Origin: Paratractidigestivibacter faecalis
GTDB taxonomy: Bacteria; Actinomycetota; Coriobacteriia; Coriobacteriales; Atopobiaceae
DNA length: 64,000 nucleotides
Assembly (NCBI RefSeq): GCF_003416765.1
Contig: NZ_QSNG01000001.1
Location: 522,742 to 586,741 of the forward strand
Direction of reading: 5' to 3'
Within the stretch, counting starts at the first letter, position 1. Each line of letters opens with the position of its first letter. Shown piece after piece: positions 8,715 to 16,152 of this stretch. Under the pieces are notes generated by a model that saw nothing but the letters and a program-made list of their open reading frames with translations, did no database searches and was not told where the DNA came from. Position numbers and translations under genes: made by a program.

Positions 8715-10950
8715 GGCTCTGGGAAAGCGTCACGTGGAGGGCATCGGCGAGGGGAGCCTCTCGGGAACCCTCGCGCGCCTGCTGCAGCTCACCGGCGACG
8801 CCGTCGTGGCGTTCGACGGCGCCGGCAGGGTGCTTTTGGCAAACGACGAGGCGGCGTCCCTGTTCTTCTCGGCTTCGGAGGGCCTTGTGGGCTCTGACGT
8901 CCGCGGGCTCTTCCAGCTTGAGGCAGATGTTGCCGACGTGCCGTTCTGCGCCCAGGACCTGCCGTTTCCCGTGGACGGCTCCGGGGCCCTGGTGCTTTGC
9001 CGCACCGCTGGGGGGCACCTCTCGGCCGTGCGCGTCCGCTGCGACGCCGTCCATGCCCCGGGCGAGACCTACCTTCTGGTGGCGAGGCTTGCCGGCGACG
9101 CCGAGGCGGCCGCGCATGAGACCGAGCGGACCGTGGCGGAGCTCCGGCGCGCCAACAAGCGCCTGGCGGGCGCCATGAACATCGTGCTGGACACGCTGGA
9201 CTACGAGGACGTGGGCAGCCTCTTTGGCCGTGCTCTGGAGGAGATCTGCGAGACCATGGAGGCTGACGGCGTCCTGGCCTACATCGCCGACGTAGGCGGG
9301 TTCCACCTCCGCGGCGCCACCGAGGGCGTGGACGCCTCCCGCGCCCCGCGCTTCATGGAGTACGGCCGCGGTCTGGAGACCCTTGCCGCGCGCTCGGGAA
9401 TGGCCCAGCGCATCCGCGTCCTGCCGCCCGCGGGCGAGGCCCTGCGCCAGGGTCGCCTCTCCAACCGCGAGGTGATCAACGAGGAGACCCACGAGGTCCT
9501 CAAGATCTCCGCCCGACGCCTGCCGCCCTTCACCAGCTTCATCGTGGTGCCCGTCTGGTTTGACGGTCGCGCCATCGCCATGATCGAGGTCGGCTGGGAG
9601 CGCATGCACCCCCTGCGCGAGGACGACGCCAAGCTTCTGGACGCCGTGGCCCACTACCTCTCGGTGCAGCTTGTGGGCGCCCTCTCGGCCATGCGGGCGG
9701 AGCGGGCGCAGAGCTTTGACGCGCTGGGAACGGACCTGCGCGAGGAGCTCATGGGAGCCTCGGGCGAGAAGGACGTCGAGCAGCGCGTTCGTGACGTCCT
9801 GGCGGATGCCGCCGACGCCCTCGAGGCGGCCCTCGTGCCGTTGGGCGTCAACGAGCACCAGAGCGTCGTCGTGGCCGACCTACCGCTGTGCGGCCACCGC
9901 GCCATCCCGGTGGCCGAGACCCTCGGCGAGGACGTGGCCGCCCATGAGGAGGGCGCCTGCGTGACCGACGTCGGCCCGGAGAGCCCGCTCGCCCAGACCC
10001 TGCGCGACCTGGGGGAGCCCTGCGTGGGCGCCCTCGTGGACATGGGCTACCTGGCCGGGGAGAGGCGTGCCTTCCTGGTGCTGCGGCCCGACGGCGAGGA
10101 GCCCCTGGACGAGGTCGAGCACGGGTTTCTTCTCCGCCTCGCCCAGGACGTCTGCGACATCTACCGCGGCGAGGCCGAGCGCGCCCAGGACAAGCGCATA
10201 TCCCAGGCATTGCAGCGCGGCATGAGAAACGAGCTCCAGAAGGTGGAAGGACTCACGGCCCAGGGGCTCTACTCGTCCGCCACCGCGGCGGCCTTCGTGG
10301 GCGGAGACTTCTACGACCTCATCCGCCTGCCGGACCGGCGCGCCTGCGTGATCATGGGAGACGTCTCGGGCAAGGGCGTTGAGGCCGCCTCGGTCTCCGC
10401 CGCCGTCAAGACCGCCCTGGGCGCCTACGCCTGGGAGGGGCTGACCCCCGCGCGCATGGTGCGCTCGCTCAACGACTTCCTTCTGGGCTTTTCTCGGCTG
10501 GAGACCTTTGCCACGCTCTTTGTGGGCATCATCGACCTGGGGGCGGCCACCATTACGTACTGCTCGGCGGGTCACCCGCCCGCGCTGCTGGTGCGTGCCG
10601 GCGCGCAGGAGATTTCCATGCTGGATGTTCAGTCCGGTGTGGTGGGGGCCTTCGCGGACATCTCGTACCAGGACGGCGTGGTGAGCGTGGGGGAGAGCGA
10701 CGTCCTCATGCTCTACACCGATGGCACCACCGAGGCAAGAGACCCCGGCGGGGCCTTCTTTGGCGAGCAGGGCCTGCGAGACATGCTCATGCGCGAGTCC
10801 GCGCCCGACAAGCCCTTCGAGGGCTTTCTTGACCGCCTGCTGGCCACCCTGGACGCCTTCACGGGCCAGCGCCTGGACGACGACGTGGCCATGGTCGCCG
10901 TTCGCTTTGACGAGCTGGGAGGCCTCCCGCCAAAGATGAGCTACAAGTGA
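8707..10950 (+). CDS. PAS/GAF-domain PP2C-type serine phosphatase (RsbU/SpoIIE-like)
   Basis: Cytoplasmic sensor phosphatase of 747 residues. A PAS-like segment (about residues 15-140, AVVAFDGAGRVLLANDEAASLFF) is followed by a GAF-like domain (about 155-325) and a less clear sensory or linker region to about 500. A complete PPM/SpoIIE phosphatase domain spans about 515-735, with GGDFYDLI and MGDVSGKG metal-binding motifs, SAGHPPALL, LYTDGTTEARD and a terminal DDDVAMVAV. Such enzymes dephosphorylate STAS anti-sigma antagonists. The substrate here is most likely the STAS domain of the next gene, 46 bp downstream. The start is GTG 8707, overlapping the ACT gene. No transmembrane helix is evident, so the input should be cytoplasmic. 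Confidence 0.88.
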   Translation: MPKALGKRHVEGIGEGSLSGTLARLLQLTGDAVVAFDGAGRVLLANDEAASLFFSASEGLVGSDVRGLFQLEADVADVPFCAQDLPFPVDGSGALVLCRTAGGHLSAVRVRCDAVHAPGETYLLVARLAGDAEAAAHETERTVAELRRANKRLAGAMNIVLDTLDYEDVGSLFGRALEEICETMEADGVLAYIADVGGFHLRGATEGVDASRAPRFMEYGRGLETLAARSGMAQRIRVLPPAGEALRQGRLSNREVINEETHEVLKISARRLPPFTSFIVVPVWFDGRAIAMIEVGWERMHPLREDDAKLLDAVAHYLSVQLVGALSAMRAERAQSFDALGTDLREELMGASGEKDVEQRVRDVLADAADALEAALVPLGVNEHQSVVVADLPLCGHRAIPVAETLGEDVAAHEEGACVTDVGPESPLAQTLRDLGEPCVGALVDMGYLAGERRAFLVLRPDGEEPLDEVEHGFLLRLAQDVCDIYRGEAERAQDKRISQALQRGMRNELQKVEGLTAQGLYSSATAAAFVGGDFYDLIRLPDRRACVIMGDVSGKGVEAASVSAAVKTALGAYAWEGLTPARMVRSLNDFLLGFSRLETFATLFVGIIDLGAATITYCSAGHPPALLVRAGAQEISMLDVQSGVVGAFADISYQDGVVSVGESDVLMLYTDGTTEARDPGGAFFGEQGLRDMLMRESAPDKPFEGFLDRLLATLDAFTGQRLDDDVAMVAVRFDELGGLPPKMSYK

Positions 10951-10996
10951 CGCCGACGAGGGCATAGGACGGCGCGCGCAGGGGAATAAACCCCCT

Positions 10997-11746
10997 ATGA
11001 AAACAGAAGCCAACATAGCGACCATTTCCGTCCCGGGAGACCTCGACGTCCTGGCGGCGCCCGCCCTCAAGCGCTCCCTGGAGGGGCTCATCGACGGGGG
11101 CTGTCACCGTGTGGTGGTCAACATGGCCAATGCCGGCTACGTGGACTCTGCGGGTATGGGCACCATCATCTGCGAGCTCAAGCACATGCGCCAGGAGGGC
11201 GGGCTCATCTCGCTGGTCAACGTGGCGCCGCGCGTGTACCGCGCCCTCGCGCTCATGCGCGTGATGGACTTCATGCCCGTCTCTCGCGCAGGCGTGCGCC
11301 GCAGCGTGCGCGAACTCGACCCCTCGGTGCTTCCGGAGTGGAGGCGCACCTTCCGCGTGGCGGCAGGTCAGATGGCCCAGGTCCGCGGGCGGGTCGAGTG
11401 CCTCTGCGAGGGACTGCCGCTTAAGGCTGACGAGGTCTTTGACCTCACGCTCGCGGTGGGAGAGGCCCTGGGAAACGCCGTGGACCACGCCGGCGAGCGT
11501 GGGGTGCTGGTGACGGTTGCCGCCTATGCGGACCGCGTCGTCGTCGACGTCGCCGACTGCGGCCAGGGCTTCTCGCTTGGTCCGGACGAGGAACTGCCGG
11601 AGGCGGCCGCCGACGCCGAGCGCGGGCGCGGCATCAAGCTCATGCGCATGCTCACGGACTCGGCGAGCATCTCTCCCAAGAGCACGGGCGAGGGCTCGGT
11701 TACGCACCTGGTCAAGCTCTTCTCTAACAGCGTTGTTGCCCGTTGA
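10997..11746 (+). CDS. Fused STAS anti-sigma-antagonist / RsbW-type kinase
   Basis: 249-residue fusion. Residues 1-95 form a STAS domain (ISVPGDLDVLAAPAL...) with the phospho-acceptor motif DSAG (Asp50-Ser51) expected in RsbV/SpoIIAA proteins. Residues about 115-249 form a GHKL ATPase of the RsbW type, with N box EALGNAVDHAG, G1 box DCGQGF and G2 box GRGIKLMRM. In classical partner switching these are separate proteins that bind each other, and the kinase phosphorylates the STAS serine. Here both sit in one chain, next to the phosphatase that would reverse the reaction. No sigma factor gene is adjacent. Confidence 0.87.
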   Translation: MKTEANIATISVPGDLDVLAAPALKRSLEGLIDGGCHRVVVNMANAGYVDSAGMGTIICELKHMRQEGGLISLVNVAPRVYRALALMRVMDFMPVSRAGVRRSVRELDPSVLPEWRRTFRVAAGQMAQVRGRVECLCEGLPLKADEVFDLTLAVGEALGNAVDHAGERGVLVTVAAYADRVVVDVADCGQGFSLGPDEELPEAAADAERGRGIKLMRMLTDSASISPKSTGEGSVTHLVKLFSNSVVAR

Positions 11747-11807
11747 TTATTTCTATGGCATCTACCTGCGCAAACGAACTTTTTTGCAAAGAAGTCCAAA
11801 TTTTTGC

Positions 11808-11836
11808 TTGCGCGGGCGGCTGAGTTTCCGTATATT
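11808..11836 (+). promoter_or_regulatory. Promoter of first tRNA-Gly / tRNA-Cys unit
   Basis: TTGCGC (11808-11813), a 17-bp spacer and TATATT (11831-11836), 13 bp before the tRNA. Confidence 0.65.
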
Positions 11837-11849
11837 ACTCCTTGCGCAC

Positions 11850-11925
11850 GCGGGCTTAGCGCAGTTGGTAGCGCGCCACCTTGCCAAGGTGGAGGTCGCG
11901 GGTTCGAACCCCGTAGCCCGCTCCA
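11850..11925 (+). tRNA. tRNA-Gly (anticodon GCC), copy 1
   Basis: Acceptor GCGGGCT/AGCCCGC, anticodon loop TTGCCAA between CCACC and GGTGG, T arm GCGGGTTCGAACCCCGT, encoded CCA. It is identical in sequence to the copy at 13773. Confidence 0.97.
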
Positions 11926-11935
11926 TGCGAGCACC

Positions 11936-11960
11936 AAGGCCGGTCTCGATCGGCCTTTTT
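11936..11960 (+). terminator. Hairpin between tRNA-Gly and tRNA-Cys
   Basis: AAGGCCG and CGGCCTT flank an 8-nt loop with T residues following. It lies only 7 bp before tRNA-Cys, so it may be a processing or leaky termination signal. Confidence 0.6.
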
Positions 11961-11966
11961 CATATC

Positions 11967-12040
11967 GGCGAAGTGGCCAAGTGGTAAGGCAGGGGCCTGC
12001 AAAGCCCTCACCCCCGGTTCGAATCCGGGCTTCGCCTCCA
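11967..12040 (+). tRNA. tRNA-Cys (anticodon GCA)
   Basis: Acceptor GGCGAAG/CTTCGCC, anticodon loop CTGCAAA with GCA, T arm CCCGGTTCGAATCCGGG, encoded CCA at 12038-12040. It has no separate promoter that I can see and is probably read from the tRNA-Gly promoter. Confidence 0.96.
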
Positions 12041-12050
12041 AGAGCGCACA

Positions 12051-12079
12051 GGGCGCCTGCATTCGCAGGCGCCCTTTTT
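12051..12079 (+). terminator. Terminator after tRNA-Cys
   Basis: GGGCGCCTGC (12051-12060) pairs perfectly with GCAGGCGCCC (12065-12074) across ATTC, then TTTTT. Confidence 0.93.
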
Positions 12080-12110
12080 GCGTTATAGGGGCTTGTTCCA
12101 CCTAATTAAT

Positions 12111-12236
12111 TGCTACGTTTGCGTTTTGTTGTGTACCCCATGAGTATCAAACACTCTCTTGCTCCGTTTGCCCAGTTGGCGGCGACGTATGGCGCGCTGA
12201 TACTTGGAAGGTCCGTTACAAAACGCAAACGTAGCA
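12111..12236 (+). repeat. Palindromic-ended element, copy A
   Basis: A 126-bp element whose ends are a perfect 19-bp inverted repeat (TGCTACGTTTGCGTTTTGT at 12111-12129 and its complement at 12218-12236). The centre holds the short hairpin word TTTGCCCAGTTGGC (12167-12180) and then GCTGATACTTGG. Related elements lie at 13545, 41786, 41953 and (partial) 62390. It contains no open frame and no transposase. It fills most of the 310-bp gap between tRNA-Cys and the next gene. Confidence 0.85.
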
Positions 12237-12350
12237 TCAGCGGAGCCCGCGGAAGCCCCAACTCGAGCGTTTCCGGTCGTTTTCCCACCGTTTGGCGGAC
12301 TTGCGGAGGCTCTGGGTTACCCGGATTCACGTACGTGCTAGCTTCTGAAA

Positions 12351-13520
12351 ATGGCTACCACAATTTGCGACATAACGGCATTTGACTATTGGCGCATCCC
12401 GCCGATAGTGCGTCTTCTTCTCGTAGGTGAGGAAGATGATGCTACCTTGCGCAAAATCGCAACGCCCGACCAGCTGAGGACGCTGAGGTCCGAGGTCGTC
12501 GAGACGCTTCCCCTGTGCAATTCTTTCCTGAGGCCCAGTCCTCGCACAAGGCACCTCGGCGCCTCTGCCAAGGAGCTGCTTCCCGTAGCTCCCATTCTTG
12601 CCGCGGGTCACGAGGGAGCGGTCGACGTCCTGACCGACCGCCATTCGGGCTGCCATTCCTCGACTCTCATTCGACCTCGCCTTTGGACTCGCAAGCTTCC
12701 GCTTGGCTCTACCGTGGAGATTTACGACGAAGTGTGCGTTACCTCCCCGGAGCTTGCGATGCTCCAGCTTGCCGCAAGGGCCAGCCTTCCCCTGACTATC
12801 ATGATGGCCTCCGAGCTCTGTGGCTCCTTCGCCGTCCATGAGCCTTCCCAACCCATCAAGGCGTTTCTTCAGAGAATCATCAAGGCAGACAAGAAGATTC
12901 CCACGGTCAATGGGTGGAAGCCCTTTGTGGACGCTAGCGGCAACCTCGGGAACCTATGGAGCCGCCCACCCCTGACGACTCCCCACAAACTTGCCGCCTT
13001 TGCCGCTGACTCAGGGGCAAAGAGGGGAGTCGTGCGCCTTGTCAAGGCGACCGAGCTCCTGGTTCCAAACGCTGCCTCACCCCTCGAGGTCCAGACGGCC
13101 ATGCTCCTTGGCCTTCCTAGTAGCATGGGCGGGTATGGCATTGGCGGCTTTGAGGCTAACAGGAAGGTCAGGCTCAACACCGGAGGAAGGTTGCTTTCTA
13201 AGAAGAGCGCCTGCTATTGCGATCTGTTCTGGGAAGAGGCGGGGATTGACGTTGAATGTCAGAGCACCATGGTTCATCAGAACGCCGACAGCTTCTTGTC
13301 TGACTCCGAGCGGACCACGGCGCTCAGGGGCATGGGCTTGGATGTGCTCCCCATTACGTTTGACCAGCTAAGCGACTCCGCCAGGTTCGACTCGTTTGTC
13401 AAAGTCCTTGTTGGCATGCTGGGACTGACCCTGGAGAGTCGGACGGAGGCCGTGAAGAAGGCGACCGTTGGGCTTCGGACTGAGGTTCTTGCGCCCTGGG
13501 AGACCATCCACCACGTTTGA
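12351..13520 (+). CDS. Hypothetical protein with Vsr/DUF559-like endonuclease-fold C-terminus
   Basis: 389-residue cytoplasmic protein without signal peptide or membrane segments. I do not recognise the N-terminal part (about residues 1-280), although its layout recalls AbiEi-type proteins. The C-terminus has the order CDLFWEEAGIDVECQ ... DSERTTALRGMGLDVLPITFDQL (about residues 287-345), which fits the D...ExQ...D..R...L..G pattern of Vsr/DUF559-type nuclease folds. The ATG at 12351 has no clear Shine-Dalgarno site and a TAGCTT box lies about 10 bp upstream, so a leaderless message is possible. The gene is bracketed by repeat elements A and B and then by identical tRNA-Gly genes, which suggests an inserted cassette. 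Confidence 0.6.
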   Translation: MATTICDITAFDYWRIPPIVRLLLVGEEDDATLRKIATPDQLRTLRSEVVETLPLCNSFLRPSPRTRHLGASAKELLPVAPILAAGHEGAVDVLTDRHSGCHSSTLIRPRLWTRKLPLGSTVEIYDEVCVTSPELAMLQLAARASLPLTIMMASELCGSFAVHEPSQPIKAFLQRIIKADKKIPTVNGWKPFVDASGNLGNLWSRPPLTTPHKLAAFAADSGAKRGVVRLVKATELLVPNAASPLEVQTAMLLGLPSSMGGYGIGGFEANRKVRLNTGGRLLSKKSACYCDLFWEEAGIDVECQSTMVHQNADSFLSDSERTTALRGMGLDVLPITFDQLSDSARFDSFVKVLVGMLGLTLESRTEAVKKATVGLRTEVLAPWETIHHV

Positions 13521-13544
13521 GTGGCCTTTGCGGCGTGCAAATTG

Positions 13545-13667
13545 CTACGTTTGCGTTTTTGCTCTGGGCTTGCCAAGAAGCAAGCAAAACTGCCGCGCAT
13601 TTGCCCAGTTGGCAGAAGGGGCCGAAGGGCTGATATTTAGGGCCCTTGTAACAAAACGCAAACGTAG
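13545..13667 (+). repeat. Palindromic-ended element, copy B
   Basis: A 123-bp element with 15-bp perfect terminal inverted repeats (CTACGTTTGCGTTTT and complement), the internal word TTGCCCAGTTGGC (13601-13613) and CTGATATTTAGG before the right arm. It starts 24 bp after the stop of the preceding gene, mirroring copy A on its other side. Confidence 0.83.
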
Positions 13668-13730
13668 TAGTCCGAGCCCTCAAATCTCTCGCGTAGACCC
13701 TCCGTTTTTCAAAAAAGTTGAGATTCCCAC

Positions 13731-13759
13731 TTGCGCGGGAGGCAAGATTCCCGTATTGT
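13731..13759 (+). promoter_or_regulatory. Promoter of second tRNA-Gly
   Basis: TTGCGC (13731-13736), a 17-bp spacer and TATTGT (13754-13759). Sequence similarity to the first tRNA-Gly copy extends into the promoter. Confidence 0.6.
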
Positions 13760-13772
13760 ATCTCCTTGCGTC

Positions 13773-13848
13773 GCGGGCTTAGCGCAGTTGGTAGCGCGCC
13801 ACCTTGCCAAGGTGGAGGTCGCGGGTTCGAACCCCGTAGCCCGCTCCA
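13773..13848 (+). tRNA. tRNA-Gly (anticodon GCC), copy 2
   Basis: Same 76-base sequence as the gene at 11850, including the encoded CCA. The two copies are direct repeats about 1.9 kb apart. Confidence 0.97.
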
Positions 13849-13859
13849 TGAGAGCACAA

Positions 13860-13890
13860 GGGCCGGTCATCTAGGTGACCGGCCCTTTTT
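13860..13890 (+). terminator. Terminator after second tRNA-Gly
   Basis: GGGCCGGTCA (13860-13869) pairs with TGACCGGCCC (13876-13885), followed by TTTTT. Confidence 0.93.
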
Positions 13891-13978
13891 GCATATGGTC
13901 GACACCCGAGCCCCATAGCGGGTAAGGTTAAGGTTGACGTCAGCTTCTGCCGCCCGCCAGGGGGTCTCGGAGGGTCCC

Positions 13979-14914
13979 ATGTTTCTTGCCATCGTCTCGC
14001 TCATGTTCTTCCTTGCCGTGGTGCAGGGCTTCGTTCGCGTGGTCATGTACTTCTGGGACTGGCTCTCTCAGGGCGAGAAGCTCGACCGCCACGAGGTAAG
14101 CCGTGCCGAGCAGGCGCTCGAGGGCTCCGAGGACGTGCTGGAGCGCGAGCTCGCCCGTGCCAAGGACGTCCGCGGCTTCGGCCGCGTCTTTGCCCGCTGG
14201 CGCGCCTCCAAGGAGGCCGTCAACGAGTATCTGGATCGCATGCACCTGGGCTGGTACCAGGTCATCATCATCTTCTTCGTCGGCTGCATGGCCGGCCTTC
14301 TGCTCGAGGAGATCTGGATGCTCCTCACGGCGGGCCTCACCGAGAACCGCGTCGGCCTGGTCTGGGGCCCCTTCAGCCCGCTCTACGGCACCGGTGCGGT
14401 CCTTCTCACCGCCCTGTGCTTCCAGCTGCGCCGCCACGGCGCGGGCAGCCTCCAGATCTTTCTGGCCTCCGCCTGCATTGGCGGCGGCCTGGAGCAGCTG
14501 ACCGGCTGGGCCATGGAGGAGCTCTTCAACGCCACCTCCTGGACCTACGAGTTCCTGCCCGACCACATCACCAAGTGGGTCGCTTGGCGCTTTCTCTTCT
14601 TCTGGGGCATCCTCGGCCTGGTCTGGGCCCGCAGCGTCATGCCGCGCCTGCTCTACCAGATCGGCATGCCCACCTCCAAGCGGCAGGTGCTCTTCGTCAC
14701 GCTCGTGGCCGTCTACCTGGTGGCCGACATCGGCATGACGCTGGTCTGCTTCAACCGCAAGACCGCTCGCGACGCAGGCGTCCCGGCGGCCAATGCCTTC
14801 GAGCGTTGGGTGGACACCAACTACACCGACGAGTTCATCTCCAGTCGCTTCCAGAACATGGTCATAGAGAGCGGCGCCCCCCAGCAGGACCAGTCTGGGG
14901 AGGCCGCCCAGTGA
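13979..14914 (+). CDS. Putative ABC transporter permease of the CmpB family (PF06541-like)
   Basis: Integral membrane protein, 311 residues from the ATG at 13979, which follows GGAGGG; a TTG at 13934 is a weaker alternative. A first hydrophobic segment (residues 1-28) is followed by a charged cytoplasmic stretch and then four or five helices from about residue 100. The conserved pattern GLVWGPFSPLYGTGAVLLT and the later GGGLEQLTGWAMEELF fit the CmpB family, whose transport role is unproven. It overlaps by 4 bp (GTGA) with the cysteine desulfurase gene, so it belongs to the same operon although a functional link is not obvious. Confidence 0.8.
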   Translation: MFLAIVSLMFFLAVVQGFVRVVMYFWDWLSQGEKLDRHEVSRAEQALEGSEDVLERELARAKDVRGFGRVFARWRASKEAVNEYLDRMHLGWYQVIIIFFVGCMAGLLLEEIWMLLTAGLTENRVGLVWGPFSPLYGTGAVLLTALCFQLRRHGAGSLQIFLASACIGGGLEQLTGWAMEELFNATSWTYEFLPDHITKWVAWRFLFFWGILGLVWARSVMPRLLYQIGMPTSKRQVLFVTLVAVYLVADIGMTLVCFNRKTARDAGVPAANAFERWVDTNYTDEFISSRFQNMVIESGAPQQDQSGEAAQ

Positions 14915-16152
14915 TTGTCGAGAAGCCCGCGTCCGCAGAGCCCGCAACCTCTGCCTATCTGGACTATGCCGCCGCAACTCCCCTTGACCCCGAGGTCCTG
15001 GAGGCCATGACGCCCTACCTCACGGGCCGCTTCTACAATCCTTCCGCCCCCTACGCGCTGGCCCGCAACGTCCGCGCGGACGTGGAGGCCGCCCGAGCCG
15101 CGGTGGCCCGGTGCATCGGCGCCCGTCCGGGCAACGTGACCTTCACCGCCGGTGCGACCGAGGCCAACAACCTGGCGTTTGCCGCCACCGAGGGCCACGT
15201 GGTCACAGACGCCATCGAGCACGAGAGCGTCCTCGCCTGCGCCGAGGCCCGCTCGCACGCCATCGTGGGAGTGGGCCCGGACGGCCGCGTCGACCCCGAG
15301 GACGTGCTCTCCGCGGTGACGCCCGCCACGCAGCTAGTCTCCGTCTCGCTCGCAAACGGGGAGATCGGCTGCGTGCAGCCCGTGCGCGAGCTTGCCCGCA
15401 TGATGGCAGGCCTTCGCGAGAAGCGCCTTGCCGCCGGCGACCTCACCCCGCCCTATCTGCATGTCGATGCCTCGCAGGCGGCAAGCTGCCTCACCGTGGA
15501 CGTGGGCTCGCTCGGCTGCGACCTGCTGACGCTCTCTGCCGCAAAGATCGGCGGCCCCAAGCAGGTGGGGCTCCTCTGGGCCTCTGACGACGTGGTCCTG
15601 CGCCCGCTCGTGCTGGGCGGCGGCCAGGAGGGCGGCCTGCGCTCCGGGACCGAGAACGTCGCCGGTATCGTTGGGTTCGCGCGTGCCCTGGAGCTTGCCT
15701 GCGGCCGCCGCCGGGAGGAGTCTCGCCGCCTGTCGGCGCTCAGGGGTCGTCTGCAGCGCGGGCTTCTCGGCGAGTTTCCCTGGGCGCTGGTCTCCGGCCC
15801 CAAGAAGGAGAAGTTCCGCCTGCCCGGGCTTCTGCACGTGAGCTTTCCCGGGCTGGAGGCACGCCGGCTGGTGATTGGCCTCGAGCGCGAGGGCGTGAGC
15901 GTGGGCACGGGCTCCGCGTGCGCGGCCAGCAAGATGCGCGTCTCGCACGTGCTACGTGCCATCGGCATGCCCGAGGAGGCCGCCGCCGGAAGCCTGCGCA
16001 TGACGCTCGGTCGCCCCACCACGCAGGCCGAGGTGGACTACGCGGTTGCGGCGGTGACCCGCGTCGTGCGGGCCGAGATGTCCCGCCTGGGGATTTCCGA
16101 CGGACAGGCGGCCGCCAACGCCGCCCGCATCATGGGAGGTAGGCGCCAGTGA
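14911..16152 (+). CDS. Cysteine desulfurase (IscS/NifS family)
   Basis: PLP enzyme of 413 residues that moves sulfur from cysteine to acceptor proteins. It has HVDASQA with PLP-ring Asp186, the PLP lysine K212 in SAAKIGGPKQVG, RSGTENV near 244 and the mobile-loop cysteine C337 in VGTGSACAA. The usual His just before the PLP lysine (SxHK) is Ala here. The GTG start at 14911 overlaps the upstream stop, and the 3' end overlaps mnmA by 4 bp. The tight pairing with mnmA indicates that its sulfur goes to tRNA 2-thiouridine; it may also serve Fe-S assembly. Confidence 0.92.
   Translation: MIVEKPASAEPATSAYLDYAAATPLDPEVLEAMTPYLTGRFYNPSAPYALARNVRADVEAARAAVARCIGARPGNVTFTAGATEANNLAFAATEGHVVTDAIEHESVLACAEARSHAIVGVGPDGRVDPEDVLSAVTPATQLVSVSLANGEIGCVQPVRELARMMAGLREKRLAAGDLTPPYLHVDASQAASCLTVDVGSLGCDLLTLSAAKIGGPKQVGLLWASDDVVLRPLVLGGGQEGGLRSGTENVAGIVGFARALELACGRRREESRRLSALRGRLQRGLLGEFPWALVSGPKKEKFRLPGLLHVSFPGLEARRLVIGLEREGVSVGTGSACAASKMRVSHVLRAIGMPEEAAAGSLRMTLGRPTTQAEVDYAVAAVTRVVRAEMSRLGISDGQAAANAARIMGGRRQ

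Noticed and set aside
9880-11091. 403-codon minus-strand frame opposite the PP2C gene
   Set aside because: Crosses two real plus-strand genes and has no recognisable domain.
11936-12079. Riboswitch near the tRNA cluster
   Set aside because: The hairpins are simple rho-independent terminators immediately after tRNA genes; no larger conserved fold.
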